The position numbers were made by a program, and so were the translations under genes. From Lolium rigidum (lineage: Eukaryota; Streptophyta; Magnoliopsida; Poales; Poaceae): a stretch of DNA of 64,000 nt. The notes under the pieces are model-generated. The model was given only the letters and a program-made list of their open reading frames with translations. It ran no database searches and was not told the DNA's origin. The stretch's first letter is position 1; each line of letters begins with the position of its first letter. Positions 10,215-21,300 of the stretch are shown piece by piece. The DNA lies in the NCBI RefSeq assembly GCF_022539505.1, contig NC_061508.1, positions 33,660,256 through 33,724,255 of the forward strand, in the 5' to 3' direction.

Positions 10215-10595
10215 GACGCCGTGGGAGCCATTACGGCGACAGAAGAAAATGCGTTTCCATAGATCCCAGTTAGGCTGGACTCCAAGGAAAGCTTCGCAAA
10301 GCGTGATAAAGATGGAGATGTGGAGGATGGAGTTGGGAGTGAGATGATGCAGTTGCAATCCGTACATAAAAAGCAACCCCCTTAAGATATTGTGAATGGG
10401 GGCAGAAAGACCACGGATGAGGTGGTCGACAAAACTGACCCGATATTCCATTGGAGGAGTTGGATAGCTTTCTTCACTGGGAAAGCGAAGCGCACCCTCT
10501 TTCGTGCTGATCCCCAACCTCTTCAGCAGGTTGATGTCTTGAGGGGAGATTTTGGATCTCTCCCACTCCGTGTTCCCCAGATCTCCAGTCGCCAT
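10215..10595 (-). CDS. Antisense ORF, 'putative gypsy type transposon' family (PF04195-like), partial
   Basis: The minus-strand frame is open from MATGDLGNTEWERSKIS (start chosen at 10595 as the family-like start; the frame extends upstream to 10643) to the element edge at 10215, where it is truncated. The sequence SYPTPPMEYRVSFVDHLIRG and ITLCEAFLGVQPNWDLWKRI matches my memory of the Pfam family named putative gypsy type transposon, found in grass Gypsy elements. Its biochemical role is unknown. It runs opposite to the retroelement sense strand and has its own TATA box 173-182 bp upstream (10768-10777). No frameshift is seen in the remaining 127 codons. Confidence 0.7.
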
Positions 10596-10767
10596 CCTCG
10601 ACTCGGGTGTGCTGTGCCTCGTGAGCTTGCGCGGAGGCATCAATGAGATTGGCGGCGAAGAATGTGAGTATGGCTGAGTGCTTTAAGCAACAAGAGCAAT
10701 GGAGGATCTTGCAGAGGAGCAGCAGAGGTGCGGCGCGAGCGAACAGATTAGAGGAGGAAGACGATAC

Positions 10768-10777
10768 CTTTATATAG
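10768..10777 (-). promoter_or_regulatory. TATA box for the antisense ORF
   Basis: The minus strand reads CTATATAAAG, a consensus plant TATA box, pointing towards the antisense ORF start at 10595. Confidence 0.6.
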
Positions 10778-11142
10778 AGGTGCGCTGAACGGACGCACCG
10801 TTGGATTGAGAGATTGCGGGACAGATGGTGTACGCGTGGACAAGGGGTAAAAAGTAATTTCACACAGACGAGAAAGCATAGGAGCTACAGTACGTGCGCC
10901 AGGAAAAGCGGAGGACGTGTGTCCCCCACTTGCACGACGTGTCAAGTTAACAGGATTTCTGGGCCCACAAGGCAGAGACATAGCGGTTCTCACGTTTTCC
11001 TGATAAATTGGTCGTGGCTGTCATCAGTAGTGATGTCACCTTGGTAAAAGAAAATCTCGGCTATGAAGTTTCACAAGAATGGCGACAGCAGAAGATTATT
11101 GTTTCGAGAGCCTTTGATCAAATACAAGTTTTTGCTCAAATG

Positions 11143-11395
11143 CTCGGGGGCTACTTTGGAAAAAAGAAACATTTGAATATGGCAAAATAGAAATGACGAG
11201 AGCCTATGACCAAACGCAAGCATTTGTTCATAGCCTCGGGGGCTACTCCCATCGGGAGCGCTGTTCGCTCACCCGATAGATATAAAACCTCGAGAAAGAA
11301 TGACAATATAGTGGCATAAGGCATTAGAATGTTGAGCCTACAACCAAGCACAAGTTCTTGGCTGTAGCCTCGGGGGCTACTCCCATCGGGAACGC
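11143..11395 (+). repeat. Dispersed repeats of a polypurine-tract word in Tat spacer
   Basis: CTCGGGGGCTAC occurs at 11143, 11235 and 11369, the last two followed by TCCCATCGGGA and a GCTGTT word. A partial copy lies near 11500. The same word is the presumed polypurine tract at 12039-12050. Spacing is 92 and 134 bp. Confidence 0.7.
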
Positions 11396-12050
11396 TGTTG
11401 GCGTGCCCGATGAAATTATAAAAAGAAAAAAGAGAGAAGAGAAAGAAACAAAAGTAAGAAGTGAGTATATTTCGAGTTATACAAATAACTCTACATATAC
11501 TCCCATCGGGAAGGCAATATAAGTCATGCATTGACTCAATAAAATGTGCTATTCCAACAGCCAAAAAAGCACTCGACAATATATTCTCAGAACGCCAAAG
11601 TTGCGAACAATTTCTGAATGCCGCAAAACTTTGCGAAGGTAAGACTCCAGATCCGTTCTGTGTGGCGTGGCGCCGTCTCTGACGTCGGTTTGCTACTTTT
11701 TTCCGTATCAACAGATACGAAGAAAAATCCTAACGGACGCGTTAGGTACCCGATAAATATGACTGGGACTCGACAGAATGGTAAGACCTTAAGCGGCACC
11801 TGTCGAAGTTTACACCAGTATCCCAAGATCATGTCCAGGGACGTGATCTTGAAGTAGGTTTTTGCGGATTGCCACTAGAGCAGTTAACTAGTACCTGATC
11901 CGTCAGATGAACTAGCCCCAACTACCATTATCCCTGTACAATATAGAAATTCATATGCAAAGATATGTGGTAAAGTTCAGAGTTATCGAATAAATATAAA
12001 GGTCGAGATTTTCCCTGACTCTGCGATTCAAGCAAAATCTCGGGGGCTAC

Positions 12051-12436
12051 TGACATAGGCATCCCCAATGGGCCTGCTGAAGATGGTACCCGGGGTTTAC
12101 TGAAGGCCCACAACCCGAAGGATAAGAAGATTCGGAAGCCCAAGATATTATTAAGGAAAGCTAGAGTTGTAATAGGAGTCATTGTTTGTAATCTTGCGGG
12201 ATGGGTTAGAAACCCTCCCGGACTCTGTAAACTTGTGTATCACGAATCCCTCGGCTCCACCTCCTATATAAGGGGGAGTCAAGGGACAAAGAAAGTATCG
12301 AATCATTGTCTCACAAACCCTAGTTTTGATATCGTCGAGTACTTTTCGACTGAAATCTTTGAGATCTACTTGCCCTCTACATCCAACGAAACCCTAGTCT
12401 ACTACTTGTAGGCATTGACAAGTTAATCCCTTGTCA
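12051..12436 (+). repeat. 3' LTR of the truncated Tat element (386 bp)
   Basis: It starts TGACATAGGC right after CTCGGGGGCTAC and ends ...CCCTTGTCA. It contains a TATA box at 12265-12272 (tatataag). After it the C2 LTR resumes. Confidence 0.7.
12265..12272 (+). promoter_or_regulatory. TATA box in Tat LTR
   Basis: cctatataaggggga lies about 215 bp into the LTR, with a C/A-rich leader after it, as in many Gypsy LTRs. Confidence 0.6.
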
Positions 12437-13310
12437 ACTGTCCCAGATTCAACGGAGGCATGAACCCACTATCGAGCATAAATACTCCCTCTTGGAGTTA
12501 CAAGTATCAACTTGGCCAGAGCCTCTACTAGCAACGGAGAGCATGCAAGAACATAAACAACATATATGATAGATTGATAATCAACTTGACATAGTATTCC
12601 ATATTCATCAGATCCCAACAAACACAACATGTAGCATTACAAATAGACGATCTTGATCATGATAGGCAGCTCACAAGATCTAACATGATAGCGCAATGAG
12701 GAGAAGACAACCATCTAGCTACTGCTATGGACCCATAGTCCAGGGGTGAACTACTCACACATCAATCCGGAGGCGATCATGGTGATGAAGAGTCCTCCGG
12801 GAGAAGATTCCCCTCTCCGGCAGGGTGCCGGAGGCGATCTCCTGAATCCCCCGAGATGGGATTGGCGGCGGTGGCGTCTCTGGAAGGTTTTCCGTATCGT
12901 GGCTCTCGGTACTGGGGTTTTCGCGACGAAGGCTTTAAGTAGGCGGAAGGGCAGGGTCGGTGGAGGCACGAGGGCCCCACACCATAGGGCGGCGCGGCCC
13001 CACCCTTGGCCGCGCGGCCCTGTGGTCTGGGCACCTCGTCGCCCCACTTCGTAACCCTTTCGGTTTCTTGGAAGCTTCGTGGAAAAATAAGACCCCGTGC
13101 GTTGATTTCGTCCAATTCCGAGAATATTTCCTTTGTAGGATTTCTGAAACCAAAAACAGCAGAAAACAGCAACTGGCTCTTCGGCATCTCGTCAATAGGT
13201 TAGTGCCGGAAAATGCATAATAATGACATAAAGTGTGTATAAAACATGTGAGTATCATCATAAAAGTAGCATGGAACATAAGAAATTATAGATACGTTTG
13301 AGACGTATCA
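12437..13310 (-). repeat. 3' LTR remnant of C2
   Basis: It aligns with 24321-25146 plus the end of the 17044-17822 piece. The right edge is agacgtatca (minus TGATACGTCT). The left edge falls inside the LTR, next to the Tat LTR end. Confidence 0.8.
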
Positions 13311-16000
13311 AGCATCCCCAAGCTTAGTTCCTACTCGCCCTCGAGTAGGTAAACGATAACAAGGATAATTTCTGAAGTGACATGCTATCATAATCTTGAT
13401 CAATACTATTGTAAAGCATATGAGATGAATGCAGCGATTCGAAGCAATGGTAAAGACAATGAATAAACAAATGAATCATATAGCAAAGACTTTTCATGAA
13501 TAATACTTTCAAGACAAGCATCAATAAGACTTGCATAAGAGTTAACTCATAAAGCAATAAATTCTTAGTAGAAAGCTTTGAAGCAACACAAAGGAAGATA
13601 TAAGTTTTAGCAGTTGCTTTCAACTTCAACATGTATATCTCATGGATAATTGTCAACACAAAGTAATATAACAAGTGCAATAGGTAAACATGTAAGAATC
13701 AATGCACACAGTTCACGCAAGTGTTTGCTTCTAAGATAGAAAGAAGTAGGTAAACTGACTCAACAATAAAGTAGAAGATAGGCCCTTCGCAGAGGGAAGC
13801 ATGGATTACTATTTTTGTGCTAGAGCTTTTCATTTTGAAAACATAGAAACAATTTTGTCAATGGTAGTAGTAAATCATATGTGTTATGTATAAGACATCT
13901 TATAAGTTGCAAGCCTCATGCATAGATTACCAATAGTGCTCGCACCTTGTCCTAATTAGCTTGGATTTACATGGATTATCATTGCATAACATATGTTTCA
14001 ACCAAGTGTCACAAAGGGGTACATATATGCCGCCTGTACAAAGGTCTAAGGAGAAAGATCGCATTTGATTTCTCGTTTTTGATTATTCTCAACTTAGACA
14101 TCCATACCGGGACAACATAGACAACAGATAATGGACTCCTCTTTAATGCATAAGCATTCAACAACGAATAATATTCTCATAAGAGATTGAGGATTAATTG
14201 TCCAAACTGAAACTTCCACCATGATTCATGGCTTTAGTTAGCGGCCCAATGTTCTTCTCTAATAATATGCATACTCAAACCATTTGATCATGATAAATCA
14301 CCCTTACTTCAGACAATACGAACATGCATAGCAACTCACATGATATTCAACAAAGGTGTAATAGTTGGTGGCGTCCCCAGAAGCATGGTTACCGCTCAAC
14401 AACCAACTTATTAAGAAATAAGATACATAAGTACATGTTCAATACCACAATAGTTTTTAAGGCTATTTTCCCATGAGCTATATATTGCAAAGACAGAGAA
14501 TAGAATTTTAAAGGTAGCACTCAAGTAATTTACTTTGGAATGGCAGAGAAATACCATGTAGTAGGTAGGTATGGTGGACACAAATGGCATGGTTTTTGGC
14601 TCAAGGATTTGGATGCACGAGAAGAAATCCCTCTCAATACAAGGCTTAGGCTAGCAAGGTTGTTTGAAGCAAACTCAAGTATAAAACGGTACAACAAAAC
14701 TTACATAAGAACATATTGCAAGCATTATAAGATTGTACATCGTCTTCCTTGTTGTTCAAACACCTTAACCAGAAAATATCTAGACTCTAGAGACCAATCA
14801 TGCAAACCAAATTTTAACAAGCTCTATGTAGTTCTTCATTAATAGGTACAGAGTACATGATGCAAGAGCTTAAACATGATCTATATGAGCACAACAATTG
14901 CCAAGTATCAAATTATTCAAGACATTATACCAATTACCACATGAAGTATTTTCTGTTTCCAACCATATAACAATGAACGAAGCAGTTTCAACCTTCGCCA
15001 TGAACATTAAAAGTAAAGCTAAGAACATATGTGTTCATATGCAACAGCGGAGCGTGTCTCTCTCCCACACAAGGAATGCTAGCATCCGATTTTATTCAAA
15101 CAAAAACAAAAACAAAAACAAACAGACGCTCCAAGTAAAGCACATAAGATGTGACGGAATAAAAATATAGTTTCACTAGATGTGACCTGATAAGTTGTCG
15201 ATGAAGAAGGGATGCCTTGGGCATCCCCAAGCATAGATGCTTGAGTCTTCTTAAAATATGCAGGGATGAACCACGGGGGCATCCCCAAGCTTAGACCTTT
15301 CACTCTTCTTGATCATATTGTATCATCCTCCTCTCTTGACCCTTGAAAACTTCCTCCACACCAAACTCAAACTAAACTCATTAGAGGGTTAGTGCATAAT
15401 TGAAAATTCACATATTCAGAGGTGACATAGTCATTCTTAACACTTCTGGACATTGCACAAAGCTACTGAAAGTTAATGGAACAAAAAAATCCATCTAACA
15501 TAGCAAAACAGGCAATGCGAAATAAAAGGCAGAATCTATCAAAACAGAACAGTCCGTAAAGACGAATTTTTCTGGGGCACTTAACTTGCTCAGATGAAAA
15601 TGCCCAAATTGAATGAAAGTTGAGTACATATCTGAGGATCACGCATGTAAATTGGCAGATTTTTCTAAATTACCTACAGAAGGGGCTGCTCAATTTTGTG
15701 ACAGTAAGAAATCTGTTTCTGCGCAGTAATCCAAATCTAGTATTGACTTTACTATCAAAGACTTTACTTGGCACAACAATGCAATAAAATAAAGATAAGG
15801 AGAGGTTGCTACAGTAGTAACAACTTCCAAGACTCAAATACAAAAGAAAAGTGCAGAAGTAAAATAATGGGTTGTCTCCCATAAGCGCTTTTCTTTAACG
15901 CCTTTCAGCTAGGCGCAGAAAGTGTGAATCAAGTATTATCAAGAGATGAAGCATTAACATTCTTACCAGGGGCTTTGCGCTTACCCTTCTTACTCTTTGG
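13311..16000 (-). other. Noncoding half of C2
   Basis: Reverse-complement counterpart of the A1 noncoding half, more diverged than D or E. Holds the polypurine tract next to the LTR and the conserved hairpin at 15209-15228. No supported gene. Confidence 0.7.
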
Positions 16001-16111
16001 TTTAGGGAATACATGACCGCATCCGGGCGTAGAGGTAAAATTTAGAGTGCCTTTCCCCACATCTATGATTGCTCCCACGAGTTTCAGCAGGGACCTTCCA
16101 AGTGTGATTTG

Positions 16112-16794
16112 TCATGTCCCTACACATTCAACAACGAGATAATCAGTGGATACCGTTCTTCCAAGAAAGTTTGTGAACACACTTTCAGCTATACCCTTAG
16201 GAATTATAACAGAATTATCAGTAAGAGTTATTCCTTCTCCTCCTTCAGTAAGTTCCCAAAGTGTCAAAGATTCATAAATTCTTTCAGGCATAAGGCAAAA
16301 CTCAGACATAATATCACAACGGGCATGAAAAGTTTCACCACAAATAGCAACTTTAATAGTAGGCACCCACATTGAAGGTTCAAAGCTTACTTGGAACATA
16401 ATCATAATACTCACGAATCTGGTTGTACCCTTCTTTTAAACAAGATATATTCGTTTCAAGAGTGTTTAATCTATTATGAATGCTAGCAAGAGATGAATCA
16501 AAATTATTAGCGGAGCTAGATGATGCAACCAATTTTTTTATGGCATTATAAGCTTGATCCCCATCACAGTGAAGGAAATCTCCTCCCACTACAGACATCT
16601 AAGGCATATCTATAGCGAAGAATAAGCCCAAAATAAAAGTTACTAAGAAGCAAACTTAGAGTCATTTTAGGTTCAGTTTTACTATAAGAATCAAAAATTC
16701 TAGACCAAGCTTCTTTAAAACTCTCCTCACCCCCTTGTTTAAAAGTAAAGATCAATTCCTCAGGTGACAGAGTATCAACTACAGGACTAGTCAT
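16112..16794 (-). pseudogene. gag / retropepsin-like remnant of C2
   Basis: The minus-strand frames start MTSPVVDTLSPEELIF and read GGEESFKEAWSRIFDSYSKT, which fits retrotransposon gag. A shift near 16600 leads to GGDFLHCDGDQAYNAIKK and a coiled-coil-like stretch (SLASIHNRLNTLETNIS). A stop near 16385 precedes a retropepsin-like tail (IIPKGIAESVFTNFLGRTVSTDYLVVE). Much shorter than the gag-protease of E. Two lesions at least, so not functional as read. Confidence 0.55.
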
Positions 16795-16802
16795 GATAAC
16801 AA

Positions 16803-16980
16803 AATAAAGTAAATGCAAGTAACTAATTTTTTTGTGTTTTTAATATGGAGAACGCAAACAAGACAGTAAATAAAGTAAATCTAGTAACTATTTTTTTTTT
16901 GTATTTTTGATATAAAGAGCAAACAAAGCAGTAAATAAAATAAAGTAAAGCAAGACAAAAAACAAAGTAAAGAGATTGGA
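16803..16980 (-). repeat. AT-rich repeated leader between primer site and gag
   Basis: Two to three imperfect copies of a roughly 65-bp unit containing cagtaaataaagtaaa and an AATTTTTT tract. The same arrangement lies at 60355-60540 in E, so it is a family feature of the untranslated leader. Confidence 0.6.
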
Positions 16981-17014
16981 TGTGGGAGACTCCCCTTGCA
17001 GCGTGTCTTGATCT

Positions 17015-17031
17015 CCCCGGCAACGGCGCCA
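17015..17031 (-). other. Primer-binding site complementary to tRNA-Asp
   Basis: The plus strand reads ccccggcaacggcgcca, identical over 17 nt to the 3' end of plant tRNA-Asp(GTC) as I know it. The minus strand is thus a perfect primer site, 12 bp inside the LTR edge. It is not a tRNA gene: no other tRNA parts are present. Confidence 0.8.
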
Positions 17032-17043
17032 GAAAAAGTTGCC

Positions 17044-17822
17044 TGATGGCGTGCAAGACACACGTCCGTTGGGAACCCCAAGAGGAAGGTGTGATGCGTA
17101 CAGCAGCAAGTTTTCCCTCAGTAAGAAACCAAGGTTATCGAACCAGTAGGAGTCAAGAAACACGTGAAGGTTGTTGGTGACGGAGTGTAGTGCGGCGCAA
17201 CACCAGGGATTCCGGCGCCAACATGGAACCTGCACAACACAATCAAAGTACTTTGCCCCAACGTAACAGTGAGGTTGTCAATCTCACCGGCTTGCTGTAA
17301 ACAAAGGATGAAATGTATAGTGTGGAAGATGATGTTTGTTTGCGAAGAACAGTAAAGAACAGAGTTTGCAGTAGATTGGATTTCAGATGTAAAGAATGGA
17401 CCGGGGTCCACAGTTCACTAGTGGTGTCTCTCCCATAAGATAAATGGCATGTTGGGTGAACAAATTACGGTTGGGCAATTGACAAATAGAGAGGGCATAA
17501 CAATGCACATACATATCACGATGACTACTATGAGATTTAATCGGGGCATTACGACAAAGTACATAGACCGCTATCCAACGATGCATCTATGCCTAAAAAG
17601 TCCACCTTCGAGGTTATCATCCGAACCCCTTCCGGTATTAAGTTGCAAACAACGGACAATTGCATTAAATATGGTGCGTAATGTAATCAACACAAATATC
17701 CTTAGACAAAGCATTGATGTTTTATCCCTAGTGGCAACAAGACATCCACAACCTTAGAACTTTTCGTCACTCGTCCCGGATTTAATGGAGGCATGAACCC
17801 ACTATCGAGCATAAATACTCCC
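17044..17822 (-). repeat. 5' LTR of C2, left piece
   Basis: It starts TGATGGCGTGCAAGACACAC (LTR 3' edge on the minus strand) and stops at actccc, where the A-family LTR begins. CTCCC at 17818-17822 is one copy of the target duplication. Confidence 0.8.
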
Positions 17823-18380
17823 GATACGTCTCCGACGTATCGATAATTTCTTATGTTCCATGCCACATTATTGATGATATCTACATGTTTTATGCATACT
17901 TTATGTCATTATTATGCGTTTTCCGGAACTAACCTATTGACGAGATGCCGAAGGGCCAGCTTGCTCGTTTTCGCTGTTTTTGGTTTCGAAATCCTAGTAA
18001 GGAAATATTCTCGGAATCGGACGAAATCAACGCCCGAGCATCTTAGAATCCCCGGAAGCATCCAGAACACCCGAGAGAGGCCAGAGGGGGGCCACAGGCC
18101 CACCACACATGACCCTGGCGCGGCCAAGGGGGGCGCCCCTATTGTGTCGTCGCCTCGTTGACCTTCTGACGCCGCCTCTTCGCCTATATAAAGGTCCCTG
18201 ACCTAAAACTTCGATACGAAAAAAGCCACGGTACGAGAAACCTTCCAGAGCCGCCGCCATCGCGAAGCCAAGATCTGGGGGACAAGAGTCTCTGTTCCGG
18301 CACGCCGCCGAGACGGGGAAGTGCCCCCGGAAGGCTCCTCCATCGACACCACCGCCATCTTCATCAACGCTGCTGTCTTG

Positions 18381-21300
18381 TGGTGACCCTGCATACCACT
18401 GCATGTTGTAGTATGCCAGTCGTTGATATAACATTCACGAAGTACCATTCCGCAAATATTACATCCCTCAGAGTAGTACAACAGAACATAGCAGGGTCCA
18501 TAACTCATTCATTGATTATTACAACTATCATACACATGTCATCTTGGAGCTCCTCTTGGGTCCTAAGAGGAATACTCCTGGGTTCGAGGCGAACCCAACT
18601 TAACTTACAATACCGAGTCTCATTAAACTAAACATTTATTTCATCGAGCAGCTAAATACTAAGAGTTCGGGCTGCTCGGTTACTACTACTATCGGTTATC
18701 TCTAGGCTTGATCTCCTCCGGAAGCCTCCCCGGATCCGTAGACTATGAGATAGTCTACGCCTTCAACTCCTCCTGAGAGGTCTGGTTCCTCGTAGCCGAT
18801 GATCTCGGCTCCTTCATTGTTGTCGTAGTCCTCCTCCAGACGATTCAGACAATCTAAGCATGGGATTTAAGAGTGGTATGAGTACGAGCGTACTCAACAA
18901 GTTCATTATAGATAAGAGGTGTTTAATGCACTAGCTACGATATTAGACCAGAAAGTCTAATACCAATGCAGGTTTTGGTAAACATTTCTTCAAGAGATTG
19001 CTTTTATTTCAAAGAGCTATGTCCGTCAGACTTCACCGGTTTACTAGAACTTCATGGAGCTCCTTTCCGGCCGCGTTCGCAGTTCCTCAATCCCGGAACG
19101 AGGAGTGACGAGTCGCAGTTCTTTACACTCTGCGAGAGGTGTGTTGCTTTACCCATAAGAGATCTTAACCTTGGTGCCAACCGGGCAGCTTTCCCGTCCA
19201 CACTTCCTTCGGTGTGAGGCCCGGTATAAGGTCTAGCCAATCATGTTCCTCCGCTACCTCGAACACCCACCCTTTGTTGCATGCCCCGACCCTGGGTCCA
19301 CGCCGGTCCCATTATTCCCGTAATTTCGGGGTGGACCCCGACCACGACGACGATGCTTGGGCTCTACCATACACTCCTACGCCGGTAGCTGCAACCCATC
19401 ATAGGCCGCATTACCGTGGGGAATTAGAATGGGATCCCCACCCTCCGGTTGTTTCGCAAGACACAACTGCTACGGCAAGCAATGCTTTACCGTGGGGAAT
19501 TAGAATGGGATCCCCACCCTCCGGTTGTTCCGCCAGACACAACCGCTACGGTAAGCGCATCCGTTGATGAACGAGAGGTGGAAACACTTTTGACTACTCC
19601 GTCCCACTCCGGATCTTATGGTTAACACGGGTATTACGGCACAAGAATCACTTGGCGACATTTGTTGTTTAATCCTAGATGGATATAAACCCGTGCAATG
19701 GAACCTCCACCATATCAACACAATCCATGGTTCCATTGCCCACCACATAGTCATATTCATAGTTATGAAAGTAGTGGTTTTGATTTTTATGCAATAGTGA
19801 TAACCATAATACTTTGCAAGTAATTTGATAGAAATACTCAAATGACATGAGCAAGTGATGAACTTGCTCGAACACCGCAAAGTTTTGCAGTTGGAAGGTG
19901 TGGACTGACCCTTGTCCTCTGTTTCTGAAAAATAGCATCATTGTCCGATAAGGGCAATGGTTCAAGAGGCAATTATGCATGATTCCATTTTTAGGGTTTG
20001 TTCCCCCCTTCCGATGTCGTTATTATTTCATGTAAGAGGTTAATACTAAGAATAATTTGGGAATACTTGATTTAAAGTAAAATACAACCTTGAAATGTTG
20101 TCAAGGTGTTTTTAAAGTCCAAATGCATTAATGGACTTATTTTCATTATTGAAAATAATATGTGTGATTTAAATCATTATTTAAATCATCAAATTAAGAC
20201 TTATTCTTCTTTGTCTTCAAAAATTCCTTTTGATATTTTATTCTGATAGAGAATTTTATGCTGAGCAGTTTTCATATTTTAAATTATTTTTTTAGAGCTA
20301 TATTCTATTTTATAAAATTCTTAGAAATACTCACTTAAATTGGTATTTTGGAAATGTCCAAAATACCCCTCGGGCCCACCTGTCAGGCGGCCGAGCTGGT
20401 TAGGTTGGACCAGCCCACTGGGCTCGGTCCAACCGACCCAGTCGCGTCGTCTTCTCGCTGTGTCCTAACCCTAATCCCCCTTTCGGCTCCCGCGACGCCG
20501 AAATCGCCTCCGCCGTCGCCGCTTTAATCTGGCCGTCTCCGGCCATCGCCGGCGACGAGATGGTGCGGATCTGGACCGCCTCTCGACGGCGGACATGGTG
20601 GTCCGTGTCGATCTGACGCGTGCGTCCTCGTTCGCTCGCCATCGACTCTCCCGTGCGCCTGGCTTTTGGCGTCCGCCGCCACCGCGCGTTGGAGATGCCG
20701 TGGACCTTCCTCCTGGCGCTCCGCTGGGCGCGTGGTGCTGCGGCCGGGGTGCTTGTGGTGGTCGCCGTGGCTTGGCTTGGCCGGGCCCGGTGCCGTCGTG
20801 TGCCCCGGCGTGCGCCGCCGTGGCCGCCGTGGTCGTGTCGACCACCTCCTCCCCGGTATGTGCTCCTCCTTCTCCTCTCGCTGCCTGTTCTACCTCTTCT
20901 CCTTCCTCTCGGATGCCCCGGCATCCACCCGATTGTGCTGCTTGCTTCTACACCTATGTGCTCTGCTGCTGTGCTTGCTCGTGAATGCGTGTATCTTTGT
21001 TGTGCTCTCTCGTTGTTGCCATGGATCCTAGCCGATGTGATGTGCTTGCTGCCATGCGCATGCTGCTCGTTGTGCATATGCTTGCTTCGTGTGTGTCTGC
21101 TCTTCCCTATATCTTGCTGTTGTAACTCTTGAGCTCTTGCTCAAGAGAAAATTGTGATGCTTATGCTCTATTAAATTGTTCCTGCTGTTGCTATATGGAT
21201 CCTGCCTCTCCTGTGTGTGCATTTCCTTGCCCCCGGCTTGATCATGATGCATGATCCTTGCATTATGCAAGTGCCGGTGCCCCGGGTGTGATGTGTATAG

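Larger units (their letters stand above)
10215..12436 (+). mobile_element. 3' end of a Tat-type Gypsy element, 5'-truncated
   Basis: It contains an antisense gypsy-type ORF, a repeat-rich spacer with the word CTCGGGGGCTAC, and a short 3' LTR (12051-12436). pol is absent. The left side abuts the A1 LTR edge, so A1 may have inserted here or the left part was lost. The sense strand is plus, judged from the polypurine tract before the LTR. Confidence 0.65.

Noticed and set aside
17015..17031. Possible tRNA-Asp gene fragment
   Set aside because: Only the 3' 17 nt match and the position directly inside an LTR edge fits a primer-binding site.
20400..21077. 225-codon minus-strand frame in the giant LTR
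   Set aside because: GC-rich, Arg/His/Gly low-complexity content, overlapping other long frames on both strands of the same GC block. Typical chance frame.
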